64,000 bases of DNA, from the NCBI RefSeq assembly GCF_003347635.1, contig NZ_QDFY01000004.1, positions 186,001 to 250,000 on the forward strand. The letters are read 5' to 3'. A program made the position numbers and the translations under genes. The notes under the pieces are model-generated. The model did not search any database. It was given only the letters and a program-made list of their open reading frames with translations, and had not been told where the DNA came from. Positions within the stretch are counted from its first letter, which is position 1; each line of letters opens with the position of its first letter. Positions 36,032-45,105 of the stretch are shown in pieces. The DNA comes from Sphingosinicella terrae (GTDB taxonomy: Bacteria > Pseudomonadota > Alphaproteobacteria > Sphingomonadales > Sphingomonadaceae).

Positions 36032-36904
36032 TCAACTCCGGTTTGGGGACTTCCAGCCCTGGCGAACCCGAACGAACTCGAACGCGTCCGCCCACTGAAG
36101 ACTCCAGTGGATGAAGAAGAGCGCGAACGCATCGACCGAGCCGAGCCGGCCGCGGCCCGACTGTAGAACATATTGCCTGAACTGCCTGAAGGGCGGGAGC
36201 ATCCTTCGGGCGACATAGCGCCAAGTGGAGTAGCCCTTGCGCTGGGCCATCGCACCGGCCAACCGGCGCTTCTTGCGGACGATCGCGTCGAATGTGGAAC
36301 GGGCGGGATGGGCGACAAGGAAGCCCTCTACATAGTGAAGCGGGATTCCTGCGTCCTTGGCCCGTTCACCCCAATCGGCATCGCCACCGGAGAGAAGCCG
36401 CTCGTCGAACGGGCCGACCCTGTCGAAGACCGACCGCGGGACCATAAGATTGGCCGTCGCGCACCGGCCGAGCGAGGCGATCTGCTTCTGCTTAAAGGCG
36501 GTATGAAACTCGTAGAGGAAAACGAGCCGCGGAGTGCCCTCTTCGCGGAATATTGGAACAGGCCCGGTGATTCGGGCATCGGGATTCGCCTGAAGATGGA
36601 TCAGTCCCGCTTCCAGCCAGCGGGGGGCGGGGATGCAGTCGCTGTCGGTGAAAGCGAGATATTGGCCGCGCGCGACGCGCAGGGCGCTGTTGCGTGCCGC
36701 ATAGGAGCCTGGCTTCGGCTCGTGGATGATCCGGCAATTAGGGGGAAGCGCGACCGGCGCAACGCGTTCCTGCGATTCATTGTTTGCGACGATCACCTCA
36801 AAGTCGGACGCAGGCAGACTCTGCTTCGCCAGCGCGCCGAGGCAAAGTTCAAGGCGCTCCCAGTCCCGATAAACGGGGATGATGACCGTGACGAGCGGCG
36901 TCAT
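36032..36904 (-). CDS. GT2-family glycosyltransferase, paralog of the downstream GT2
   Basis: A 290-residue GT-A enzyme beginning TPLVTVIIPVYRDWERLEL. Motifs VANNESQ, EPKPGSYAARNSAL, FTDSDCIPAPRWL and LSGGDADWGERAKDAG follow the same order as in the downstream paralog. The 158-base spacer to that gene shows no clear gene. This is the first gene of the GT2 run; its promoter should lie in 36905-37109, opposite the Wzx gene. Confidence 0.9.
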   Translation of the reverse strand: MTPLVTVIIPVYRDWERLELCLGALAKQSLPASDFEVIVANNESQERVAPVALPPNCRIIHEPKPGSYAARNSALRVARGQYLAFTDSDCIPAPRWLEAGLIHLQANPDARITGPVPIFREEGTPRLVFLYEFHTAFKQKQIASLGRCATANLMVPRSVFDRVGPFDERLLSGGDADWGERAKDAGIPLHYVEGFLVAHPARSTFDAIVRKKRRLAGAMAQRKGYSTWRYVARRMLPPFRQFRQYVLQSGRGRLGSVDAFALFFIHWSLQWADAFEFVRVRQGWKSPNRS

Positions 36905-37109
36905 TTCGCGAAATCAGGGTGTCTGATCTGGTGGAACCGTCTTCGGCGCGTCCGAGAAGCGAGCGTGAATGAGCGAACACCCCCGGTAGAGCGGAGACGG
37001 AAGGCCATCAAGGGGCTAGCTTGCTCATGATCCGATGCCGCAAGCGCTGTTTGTGCGGGGGCCTCACCGCTGCTAAGATGGTAGCCTCACACTTCTACAT
37101 CCCACCGAA

Positions 37110-38603
37110 ATGTCCGAGAAACAAGAAGATCGCCCATCCTCCTTCGGTCGGACGGCCGCTCGCGGTGCCGCCCATATCGGCACGGCTCAGGCCGTAAAGG
37201 TCTTCCTGTCGATTGCCTCGACCATCGTCGTGGCGAGGATCCTGTCGCCGGTCGAATACGGTATTGTCGCCATGGCCGCTCCTGTGGCCGCATTTCTGAT
37301 TATGTTCCAGAACCTCGGCCTCAACCATGCCACGGTTCAATCGAAGACGCTTTCGGCCTCGCAATCCAATTCGCTCTTCTGGGTTAACATGGGTGCATCC
37401 GCGGCGATCGTGGTCGCGATGCTTGCGCTCGCGCCTGTCGTTGCCTGGTTCTACGGAGATCCCCGACCGGGCTACGTCACGGCCGCTTCGGCGCTAACGG
37501 TGCTGATCAGCGGCTCGGCATTGCAGCACATGGCGCTCCTCAACCGCGCCATGCGCTTTCCCGCCATCAGCCGCATCACTATCATCAGTTCAGTCGCGAC
37601 CTTTGTCGCGACGGTTGGCGCGGCCCTGCTCCTGCGAAATTATTGGGCGCTGTGGGTAGGCACGTTCATCGGGACCTTTGTCGGCGTGGTCCTCACATGG
37701 TGGAGCAGCGCCTGGCGTCCCAGCATCCGCGTTTCCTTTGCCGGGGTCGGCGAGATGGTACGCTTTGGTGGCTCCCTCACCGGCTTCAATTTCTTCGACT
37801 TCATCGCGCGACACATTGACAATGTTCTGATAGGCCGCGTCTGGGGATCCGCGGCGCTCGGCCTCTACGATCGCAGCTTTCGGCTGATGATGTTTCCGCT
37901 GCAGAACATCAATGCGCCGATTTCCAGGGTGATGGTTCCCGTACTGAGCCGTCTGCAGGACGAGCCTGAGCGCTTCCGGCGATCCTATCTGACGGCCGCC
38001 CAAGCGATCGCTCTCGCGGCCGTTCCAGGCATTGCCGTCGCGGGAGCCACGAGCGACAGGTTAATTCCTTTCCTCCTCGGCGATCAGTGGTCCGGGGCCG
38101 CTCCCATCTTCTTCTGGTTCAGCATTGCGGCTCTCACGAAGCCGCTGTCGAACACGACGGGCTGGCTCTTCATCGCTACAGGCCAAGGCCGTGCGCTGCT
38201 CAAGTGGGGGATCGTGTCAGGCATTACGACACTGCTGGCCATAGTCATCGGCGTTCAATGGGGAGCAACGGAAGTCGCGATGGCGCTGGCAATCCGATCG
38301 GTCGTCACGATGCCGGCACTGTTCGCGTGGTGCGTTCGAGGAACACCGGTCCGGACAGCCGATCTTTACGGAGTGCAACTCCCCGGGCTGGCCGCGGCTC
38401 TGGTGACATGGGCGGCCATCTCGTGGGCCTCGCCGCACCTGAATTTCGTCTCCTTGCTATGCATCGCCGTCCCCTTCGCATATGCTCTAGCGCTCGGCCT
38501 CGCAGCCTTTCGAGAAGACGGCCGCGCGGCGATTGCCAGTATATGGCACCAGGCGCGCATGTTGCTGCGGATTGGCGGTCCGATTGCTTCCGCCCGACCG
38601 TGA
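37110..38603 (+). CDS. oligosaccharide flippase of the Wzx/polysaccharide-synthase type
   Basis: A 497-residue membrane protein with 12-14 predicted spans. The N-terminus GRTAARGAAHIGTAQAVKVFLS and VARILSPVEYGIVAMA match the MOP-superfamily lipopolysaccharide flippases of the WzxC/RfbX type (long form). It would flip the undecaprenyl-linked repeat to the periplasmic face for the Wzy-like polymerase. The stop overlaps the ATG of the downstream PP-loop gene (TGATG). Confidence 0.92.
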   Translation: MSEKQEDRPSSFGRTAARGAAHIGTAQAVKVFLSIASTIVVARILSPVEYGIVAMAAPVAAFLIMFQNLGLNHATVQSKTLSASQSNSLFWVNMGASAAIVVAMLALAPVVAWFYGDPRPGYVTAASALTVLISGSALQHMALLNRAMRFPAISRITIISSVATFVATVGAALLLRNYWALWVGTFIGTFVGVVLTWWSSAWRPSIRVSFAGVGEMVRFGGSLTGFNFFDFIARHIDNVLIGRVWGSAALGLYDRSFRLMMFPLQNINAPISRVMVPVLSRLQDEPERFRRSYLTAAQAIALAAVPGIAVAGATSDRLIPFLLGDQWSGAAPIFFWFSIAALTKPLSNTTGWLFIATGQGRALLKWGIVSGITTLLAIVIGVQWGATEVAMALAIRSVVTMPALFAWCVRGTPVRTADLYGVQLPGLAAALVTWAAISWASPHLNFVSLLCIAVPFAYALALGLAAFREDGRAAIASIWHQARMLLRIGGPIASARP

Positions 38604-39868
38604 TGCCAGCGGACTTCCCAAGTCAGACTGAATTTGATGAAACGGATGGAGGCCAAGTGACACCTGTTGAGTGGCTAAGCGAGTTCCGGAGTTTGACTGA
38701 GAAGCATGTCGAGACTGATCGGCCCCTGACCGAAGAAGACGTCTGGGGACGCGCAGACGCTCCGCTCATCTGGAAGTCAACCACATTTGCAGGCCGTCCT
38801 AGCTTCTATCCCGTCTTCGAGTGGAACGGCTTTTATTCATACTCTCCATTGGCGCTGGTGCTGAAGAAGGGGCGGTACTTGCCGACAGCCGAGTCGCATG
38901 CGTTCCGGATGCGACCCGATTTCCGATATGTGCCGGCGAACGTTCCTTTCGAACGGGAGCTTCAAAGGATAGGAGGCGCGCCGGAGCGACGCCCCTCTCT
39001 CAAGGACGAAGACGAATTCGTGGAGCAGCTGGCGACGGCGCTACAATCGGACGTTGCGGCGGTAGAAGATCGGCACCCGGGATATACGAACGTCATTGGC
39101 TGCGGCGGGAAGGACAGTCTCAACCTTCTCCTTTTGCCTTGGACCAATCCGGTGATGGTCGTGAGCGCGAGGCCCAATTTCGAACTCGTGCAGCAGTTCG
39201 TGCACAGGAACGGTCTTGGTCATGAGGTAATCGAAATGGAGGATTCCGTCGACGAGGGCTGGGATGTGATCGAGACCGCACTTGGCCTCGGCACGATAGA
39301 TATGCAGCATATCCGATGGAGTCCCCATCGAAGACGGATCGCCGAATCTCTGCAGCGTCGGGCAATTTTCTGGTCCGGCGCACTTCTGGACGCTTACACC
39401 ACCCCCCGCTGGAGAACGTTGGCCAATTATCCCGGACCGAGGGAGCAGCGCCTTCGAAATCTCTATGCGCGCCGCTTCGACCGCCTGCCCAGCGCTGCCG
39501 AGGTCCCGATTTCCCACGGGCTTCAACGGTTGCTCCCGGAGATTCTATGGCGCCGGTGCGCTGCCTTTCAGGGGATGCATCAGGCTCATGTGCGAGCCTT
39601 CAGCGGTGGTTTTCCACAATCGGCTTATCACGGGCCCGCTATACAACGGGTCCTGGCGCGCGCTTCATTGCCGGCGCTTTCACGCAGGGATCTGCGTGGC
39701 GACGTAGGTGCGCGCCTTGCAGGCCGAACAGTCTGGTATCCCAGTACGAACCCTGGACCGCCGCCATCTCGGCTCCGGAGGGATTTCCATGAGCCGAGCC
39801 GCGTCGACGAAGCTGTGACTTGGGCGCTCTCATCCTACGCGCCGAGCACGGATGATAGCGCGCGCTAA
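38603..39868 (+). CDS. PP-loop ATP-pyrophosphatase-like protein related to asparagine synthase C-terminal domains, role unknown
   Basis: A 421-residue protein. Residues 165-173 read IGCGGKDSL, a PP-loop (S-G-G-K-D-S type, with Cys in place of the first Ser) that binds ATP and adenylates a carboxylate or similar group in asparagine synthetases and related enzymes. There is no N-terminal glutaminase domain; instead about 160 residues of unassigned sequence rich in aromatic residues precede it. ATG 38603 overlaps the flippase stop, so the longer in-frame open reading frame to 38087, which lies inside the flippase gene, is noise. Placement suggests modification (for example amidation) of a sugar acid or of a lipid-linked unit. 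Confidence 0.7.
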   Translation: MPADFPSQTEFDETDGGQVTPVEWLSEFRSLTEKHVETDRPLTEEDVWGRADAPLIWKSTTFAGRPSFYPVFEWNGFYSYSPLALVLKKGRYLPTAESHAFRMRPDFRYVPANVPFERELQRIGGAPERRPSLKDEDEFVEQLATALQSDVAAVEDRHPGYTNVIGCGGKDSLNLLLLPWTNPVMVVSARPNFELVQQFVHRNGLGHEVIEMEDSVDEGWDVIETALGLGTIDMQHIRWSPHRRRIAESLQRRAIFWSGALLDAYTTPRWRTLANYPGPREQRLRNLYARRFDRLPSAAEVPISHGLQRLLPEILWRRCAAFQGMHQAHVRAFSGGFPQSAYHGPAIQRVLARASLPALSRRDLRGDVGARLAGRTVWYPSTNPGPPPSRLRRDFHEPSRVDEAVTWALSSYAPSTDDSAR

Positions 39869-39917
39869 CCTCTTAACGACCCATTCCGACTGCTGAGATC
39901 ATAGAGAATGCGACAAT

Positions 39918-40667
39918 ATGAAGAATAGGGAGCTTTGGGAGCCCACCAAATTCGTCCTCGTGCGGGACGACTGGCATCCCTCATCCGATCCCCGTGAGTT
40001 GGCGGCTCCCAGCAGACATACATCCGCTCGCGCCGTTCGGGCCTACGTCTCCGCTATTCGACAGCATGCAAGAGGCCACCTCCTAGACCTTGGGAGCGGC
40101 AAGGCTCCCTTGTACGGCGCCTATCGCGCCTTTGTTTCCGACGTCACATGTGTCGACTGGCCCGGCTCGCCGCACGACACGAAGCATGTCGACGTCTTCG
40201 CCGACCTCAACGAACCATTACCGCTGGACTCCGAGGAATACGACACTTTGCTGTCGACCAGCGTCCTCGAGCATATTTGGGGACATGGAACGCTCTGGGC
40301 CGAGATGTCCCGGATCCTCCGGCCCGGCGGCCACATCATTCTCGGCACGCCCTTCATGTATTGGCTCCACGAGCAGCCACACGACTATTTTCGTTGGACG
40401 GATCACGCGCTCCGGCGAGCGGCAGAGGAGCACGGGCTCGAGGTCGTGAGCCTTGCCCCCTTCGGCACCGGTATGGACGTGCTCTGCGACGTCGCCGCCA
40501 AGCTGGCGCATGCGAAGAGCCGGCGGCTGGGCAGATTCGTGGCAAGGTGCACCGCCTGGATCATGGACCTTCGGTCCGTGCGAGAATTCTCCGACGGCAA
40601 GACGGCCAGCATGCCGCTGGGCTTCCTGATCGTCGCACGAAAGCCGCTCAAGGCAGCGAGCGACTAG
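39918..40667 (+). CDS. class I SAM-dependent methyltransferase
   Basis: A 249-residue enzyme with motif I LLDLGSGKAPLYG (about 55-67), an acidic post-I residue in CVDWPGS, and LSTSVLEHIWGHGTLWAEMSRILRPGG, the typical class I later motifs. HEQPHDYFRWTDHALR is a stretch shared by methyltransferases found in polysaccharide loci. It follows the PP-loop gene by 49 bases and its last four bases overlap the convergent nitroreductase gene. Confidence 0.88.
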   Translation: MKNRELWEPTKFVLVRDDWHPSSDPRELAAPSRHTSARAVRAYVSAIRQHARGHLLDLGSGKAPLYGAYRAFVSDVTCVDWPGSPHDTKHVDVFADLNEPLPLDSEEYDTLLSTSVLEHIWGHGTLWAEMSRILRPGGHIILGTPFMYWLHEQPHDYFRWTDHALRRAAEEHGLEVVSLAPFGTGMDVLCDVAAKLAHAKSRRLGRFVARCTAWIMDLRSVREFSDGKTASMPLGFLIVARKPLKAASD

Positions 40668-41617
40668 AGAAGGAGAGACTCTACCTTCATTCGAGGGGGT
40701 ACGGGAGGATGGAAGGCTGCGACGCCAAAGGCGACAATCGCCACCGGCTCGATAAAGTCGGGAATATCCATCTCGCGGACGAAGCCGTCGTATATTTCGC
40801 GGTTGCGCGGTCGGGATTCAATCAGGTCGCGCGAAAAGTGATTCCAGCAGACGCCATAATGGCTCGCATGTGCCGCAAGGACCATCAGCATCGTGGCCGC
40901 GCCCGCATCGATGTAGAGCCCCGCTTCCTGCTGTCCCAGGGCGCCATAGACCCTCCTGTCCGTGCCTACGAAGATGAGGCAGGGCGCTGCATAGCAATGC
41001 TCCTCCTTCAGGCCCTTCAGAAGGAGCTTGTCTTCGGGCCGGCTGATGATCTTGAATCGCCAAGGCTGCCTGTCGCCTGAATTCGGTGCCCAGCGTGCGG
41101 CGTCGATCATCTTGTAAGCGAAGGCTTCGAGGCTTTCGGCAGAGGGCTGCTCGCTCGCCCAGACGCGCGAACTGCGGCGCCTTGCCGCGAGAGCGATGAT
41201 GGAATCGGCTAGATCCGGTTGCACGGGCTGAGGTTCGGTACAATGGGGGCGAATGAACTTTTCCTCCAATTCGTCGAAGGTGAGCGCGATATGCTCCGCC
41301 CACTTCAGCGTAGGCTCGGACATGTCGAACTTGCGCTCACGCAGGAGTTCGGCGGTACGGAGGACATTCGCTCGACGCTGCTCGAAATAGCTTCGCTTCG
41401 GTTCGAAGATCCGGTTGTAGAATGCCTTTTCTATCCGATGCGCATCGTGTCGGGCGAAAGCGAGGAGCTCGTCCGTGGACAAGCTCGCCTCGTCGGCATG
41501 ATGGAAGGACTTGAGGCGCGGCGCGGGGGCGGCGGGTGGCGCGCGCAAAGCGTCCCGAAGGCGGGCGAGCTTCCTGCGCAGCGGCCGGGGAATGAGTTTC
41601 TTGACGCTGCCGCTCAT
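40664..41617 (-). CDS. nitroreductase-family flavoprotein of the polysaccharide locus
   Basis: A 317-residue protein. A basic helical N-terminal region of about 150 residues precedes a nitroreductase-type FMN domain with RRSSRVWA, AARWAPNSGDRQPWRF and GAATMLMVLAAHASHYGVCW. Start ATG 41617 has GGGAGGGAA upstream and overlaps the pyruvyl-transferase stop by four bases (ATGA), implying linked expression. Nitroreductase-like genes occur beside pyruvyl-transferase genes in several EPS loci, but their substrate there is not established. The long N-terminal helical part is not typical of stand-alone nitroreductases. Confidence 0.87.
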   Translation of the reverse strand: MSGSVKKLIPRPLRRKLARLRDALRAPPAAPAPRLKSFHHADEASLSTDELLAFARHDAHRIEKAFYNRIFEPKRSYFEQRRANVLRTAELLRERKFDMSEPTLKWAEHIALTFDELEEKFIRPHCTEPQPVQPDLADSIIALAARRRSSRVWASEQPSAESLEAFAYKMIDAARWAPNSGDRQPWRFKIISRPEDKLLLKGLKEEHCYAAPCLIFVGTDRRVYGALGQQEAGLYIDAGAATMLMVLAAHASHYGVCWNHFSRDLIESRPRNREIYDGFVREMDIPDFIEPVAIVAFGVAAFHPPVPPRMKVESLLL

Positions 41618-42783
41618 CGCGTTCCCTCCCGCGCCGCACCGGCGACCGTCGAGGCGGACTCGCCGCGGAGCCAATCCGGAAGCCGGTCGAAATAGTCCCC
41701 ATTGAAATCGGGATAGTCGAAGTCCGGCACCGCCTTCGCCTCTTCGACGGCTTCGCGAATGCGTTCGGCGGATTCACAGAAGATCACGTTGGGAATGCCG
41801 CTGAACCACTCGATCGCGGAGGTAAGCTTGTGGTCCACTGTCCGCAACACGACGGCGGGCTTGCGGCAGATGACCGCGAAGATGAGGCCATGATAGCGAT
41901 CGGTAACCACCAGGTCGTGGCCCGCGAAGAGATTCAGCGTCTCGCGCAACGTGGCCCGTCGGAGCTCGGGCGGGATCGGGTCCGGCAACGTCGTGTCGAA
42001 CAGCGTAGCCGAACGGCCGAGGCGATCGAATAGACGCTGACGCCCTTCCGGGTCGAACACCGACTCATTGTCGAGCCGCAGGCAGGCGAGAAGCTTGCCC
42101 GCATGGGCAGGATTTGGCTCAAGATCGAAGGCGGAAGCGCTCAGGGAAAGTACAAAATCCGGGTAGGTACCGGTCCGGGCGCGCGGGAACAGCTTTGCCG
42201 CGAGCGCACCGCTCACCGCATCGCGTCCCAGCACGGTCAGGTCGGGATGACGCCCATAGACATGCTGCGAGGTATTCAGCTCCGCCCGGCCGGAAGGCGT
42301 GTCGCTGAAATGGATCGTCTGGGGTAGGCTGACGACGGGCACATGCCGAAGGCCGGCGATCATCAGGCGGCGCCCGCCCTCGGACCAGCGCCCGCGATCG
42401 CCGAGATTCCCCCCGCTATGCAGGAATACCCTGTCGGACGGCCTGACTCTCGCACGTATCTCCTCGTGGCAGGCGATCGCCATATCCTTGTCCAGCTCCA
42501 CGATTGGGCTGTCGGGATAGTGCTTTTCCAGCCAGGCGCGAATCGCGACCGCTTGGGCATGGTCGCCGATGTTGCGCAGGTCCGCCGTCGGCGTGAGCGC
42601 ATAGACGGCCCGCCGCTCGGCCGCTTCCTGCCAATCCACCTGGGCGAACCGTTCCCGAGCAAGCCGCGCGCGGTCCGGGTTCAACGGCGCGGCAATCGGC
42701 GCGCGCGAAGTCAGCCTCGACAGCGCCCGTCGCAGCGGGCGCCTGACCGACCCGGGCATGAGAGACTTCAGCATGGCTTTCAT
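41614..42783 (-). CDS. polysaccharide pyruvyl transferase family protein
   Basis: A 389-residue GT-B-like enzyme. DLRNIGDHAQAVAIRAWL, HSGGNLGDRGRW and TDRYHGLIFAVICRKPAVVL are the hallmarks of the PS_pyruv_trans family (CsaB/WcaK/ExoV). These enzymes move pyruvate from phosphoenolpyruvate to a sugar as a ketal, adding negative charge to the polymer. It is first in a two-gene unit with the nitroreductase. Confidence 0.92.
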   Translation of the reverse strand: MKAMLKSLMPGSVRRPLRRALSRLTSRAPIAAPLNPDRARLARERFAQVDWQEAAERRAVYALTPTADLRNIGDHAQAVAIRAWLEKHYPDSPIVELDKDMAIACHEEIRARVRPSDRVFLHSGGNLGDRGRWSEGGRRLMIAGLRHVPVVSLPQTIHFSDTPSGRAELNTSQHVYGRHPDLTVLGRDAVSGALAAKLFPRARTGTYPDFVLSLSASAFDLEPNPAHAGKLLACLRLDNESVFDPEGRQRLFDRLGRSATLFDTTLPDPIPPELRRATLRETLNLFAGHDLVVTDRYHGLIFAVICRKPAVVLRTVDHKLTSAIEWFSGIPNVIFCESAERIREAVEEAKAVPDFDYPDFNGDYFDRLPDWLRGESASTVAGAAREGTR

Positions 42784-42969
42784 GGCTTCCCCACTCGCCG
42801 CTCGCGCGTCGCGAACCCGACGCGACGATTTAGGCCCGCAGCACGACCGATGAAGATCAAAATTGAACCGGCCGGCTAGGCCTTCTAGGGCGGAGCCGAC
42901 AGGCCGACCACATCCCGGAGCGGATTACGCCGATCGGCTGCATTCACGGACCCAAGTACAAGGTGAACG

Positions 42970-44211
42970 ATGTCCGCCCCGACCGGTAAGGCCCATGATG
43001 CCCGCGCCCCATTGCGTATTGCGTTCCTGCTGGCAAGATTTCCGGAGCTTTCCCAGACATTCGTCCTCGACCAGATCGTGGCTCTGGAGGAGCAAGGTTT
43101 TGAGGTCCGGATCTTCGCAGTCCACGCCTCCGAGAGCGGCCTGCGCCACCCGGTGGGCCGGACGCTGTTGGATCGCGCCCGATTTGCGGATCGGCACATC
43201 CTCTCCCGTCTCGCCCAGCTGCGATTCCTGCCTTCGGGCATGCGCGAAACGGCGCTGCGGATCGCCAGACAGCGGCTGCGCCGGCGCGCGGCGGCCGAAT
43301 CGGACCTCCTGCTCTGTCATTTCGGTCCGACGGGGCTTTCCGCGGCGAGGACGGTCCGGGGGATGAAGGAGGCAGCCCCGATCTGGACGGTCTTCCACGG
43401 ATACGATCTTTCGCAGTCCCTGAAGGAGCAAGGCGAAGACCTCTACCGGCCGCTGTTCGAGGCCGGTGACCGCTTCCTCCCTATCAGCCACTTGTGGGCC
43501 GAAAAGCTTGCCAGGCTGGGCTGTCCTGCCGATCGCATCCAGATCCTGCGGATGGGCGTGGACTGCGACGAGATCGGCTTCGCGCCGGCGAACTGGTCGC
43601 CTGGCGATCCGGTACGTATCCTCTCGGTAGGCCGACTGGTCGAGAAGAAGGGCGCGGAATACTCTATTCGAGCGCTCGCGCGGGTTGCGCGCAGTTCGCC
43701 CGACCTCGACTGGCGTTTCGACATCGGCGGCGATGGCCCACTGGAGCAGCCGCTCCGCGAGCTGATCGCGGCGACGGGCCTGCAGGATCGGATCAGCCTG
43801 CTCGGGCCGCTCTCATCCGGCCAGGTGCGGGAGCGGCTGCGGGAGGCGCATCTGTTCCTTCTGCCTTCGGTCGTCGCCGCCGACGGCGACATGGAAGGCA
43901 TCCCGGTTTCCCTCATGGAAGCCATGGCCGCCGGGGTGCCGGTCGTCTCAACCTTTCACAGCGGCATCCCGGAACTGGTCGAACATGAGGTGTCGGGGCT
44001 GCTTGCTCCGGAACGGGACGAGGATGTCCTCGCGCGGCATCTGGAAAGCCTCATCCGCGATCCGGACCACCGCCAGTCGCTTGCCCGCGCCGCTCGGCTC
44101 AAGGTCGAGAAGGCATTCGACCAGAAGCGGATAAACCGGGAGTTCGGCGACCGGATAAGGGCCGCCCTCGATCCCGGCCGCCAAGCCGCTCAGCCCGCCC
44201 AGGGGCGCTGA
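42970..44211 (+). CDS. GT4-family glycosyltransferase of the WcaL/AmsK type
   Basis: A 413-residue GT-B enzyme. The N-terminus AFLLARFPELSQTFVLDQI is typical of the colanic acid WcaL/AmsK group; the C-terminal domain has SVGRLVEKKGAEYSI and the E-x7-E signature MEGIPVSLMEAMAAG. The spacer AAGGTGAAC before ATG 42970 serves as ribosome site. Its stop codon lies in a 12-base palindrome shared with the convergent methyltransferase gene. Confidence 0.9.
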   Translation: MSAPTGKAHDARAPLRIAFLLARFPELSQTFVLDQIVALEEQGFEVRIFAVHASESGLRHPVGRTLLDRARFADRHILSRLAQLRFLPSGMRETALRIARQRLRRRAAAESDLLLCHFGPTGLSAARTVRGMKEAAPIWTVFHGYDLSQSLKEQGEDLYRPLFEAGDRFLPISHLWAEKLARLGCPADRIQILRMGVDCDEIGFAPANWSPGDPVRILSVGRLVEKKGAEYSIRALARVARSSPDLDWRFDIGGDGPLEQPLRELIAATGLQDRISLLGPLSSGQVRERLREAHLFLLPSVVAADGDMEGIPVSLMEAMAAGVPVVSTFHSGIPELVEHEVSGLLAPERDEDVLARHLESLIRDPDHRQSLARAARLKVEKAFDQKRINREFGDRIRAALDPGRQAAQPAQGR

Positions 44212-44219
44212 CCGGTCAG
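44208..44219. repeat. perfect 12-base palindrome carrying the stop codons of two convergent genes
   Basis: CTGACCGGTCAG equals its own reverse complement. It contains the TGA of the plus-strand GT4 gene (44209-44211) and the TGA of the minus-strand methyltransferase gene (44216-44218). It is too short for a convincing terminator and has no T-run; it may be incidental. Confidence 0.6.
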
Positions 44220-44971
44220 CCGTCGGTCTTCGTCGCCAGGAAGATCTTCTCCCCGCGCGACAGGCGGTAGTCCACCGATTCCACCGGCCCGGCGGTGAAT
44301 TCGTCGAGGGCGAAGCCGGCTGCGCGAACCCTGCCCCGGAAGTCGGCTCCATAATAGCGGACATGATCGTAGCGGCCGAAATAGGCCTGCCGCTCATCGT
44401 GCGACGTCTTGCTCGCATCCTCGAAGGTCTGATCCCACCCCTCGACCAGGGGAACCATGATCATGACCTGCCCGCCGGGGCGCAGGATCCGCCGCAATTC
44501 CGCCAGCGTCTTGCGGTCGTCGACATGCTCCAGGACGTGCGACGCGATCGCCACGTCGAACGACGCGTCGGGGAGGTCGATCTGCTCCAGGTTGAGCACC
44601 TTGTCGGCGCGCCCCGGCACGATGTCCCCGGTGACGTAGGAGGCGGGGCCGGACTTGCGCACCAGTGGCTGGATAGCCCGCTCCGGCGCGAAATGGACGA
44701 CGTCCTTGCCCTTCAGGTCCAGGAAGCCTCGTTCGAAGGCGAGCGCCACGAGCCTGTGCCGTTCGTACGATTTGCACCTGGGGCAAAGCTGGCCGAGGCG
44801 CGCGTTCATCCCGGCCGGCGCGAAGCGGCCGCCGAACCCGCAGCAGGGGCAGTGGGCCGGCGGCAGGCGCTCCTCCGCCGTTATCGTGCGGAAGATCGTG
44901 TTCCGCATGTGCGAATCGGAAATGGCGCGAGCCAGCGACTTCAGGAAGGTGGTCGTTGTAGCGAGTGACAT
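44216..44971 (-). CDS. zinc-ribbon class I methyltransferase
   Basis: A 251-residue protein. A Cys cluster at residues 41-44 (CPCC) and 63-66 (CPRC) forms a likely zinc knuckle ahead of the methyltransferase domain. The usual motif I is replaced by VVHFAPERAIQPLV, a variant seen in a subgroup of polysaccharide-locus methyltransferases, followed by DVAIASHVLEHVDDRKTLAELRRILRPGG. I chose ATG 44971; the open frame extends to 45109 without protein character. The promoter would lie in the 134-base gap to the next methyltransferase gene, or it is cotranscribed with it. Confidence 0.85.
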   Translation of the reverse strand: MSLATTTTFLKSLARAISDSHMRNTIFRTITAEERLPPAHCPCCGFGGRFAPAGMNARLGQLCPRCKSYERHRLVALAFERGFLDLKGKDVVHFAPERAIQPLVRKSGPASYVTGDIVPGRADKVLNLEQIDLPDASFDVAIASHVLEHVDDRKTLAELRRILRPGGQVMIMVPLVEGWDQTFEDASKTSHDERQAYFGRYDHVRYYGADFRGRVRAAGFALDEFTAGPVESVDYRLSRGEKIFLATKTDG

Positions 44972-45105
44972 GGGCGCTCTCATAGCAGCTTGGCGATGCC
45001 TGCCTACTGGCCACGTGCGGATGCTGTGCCCTGTTCGGAACATGCAGCGCCCTTCGAGGTGCCCGTCAGATCTGCAGGATCTCCAAGCCCGTCGGCGGCT
45101 CCTGA

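Noticed and set aside
38087-38602. N-terminal extension of the PP-loop protein
   Set aside because: It lies entirely inside the flippase gene in another frame; the TGATG junction gives a natural start at 38603.
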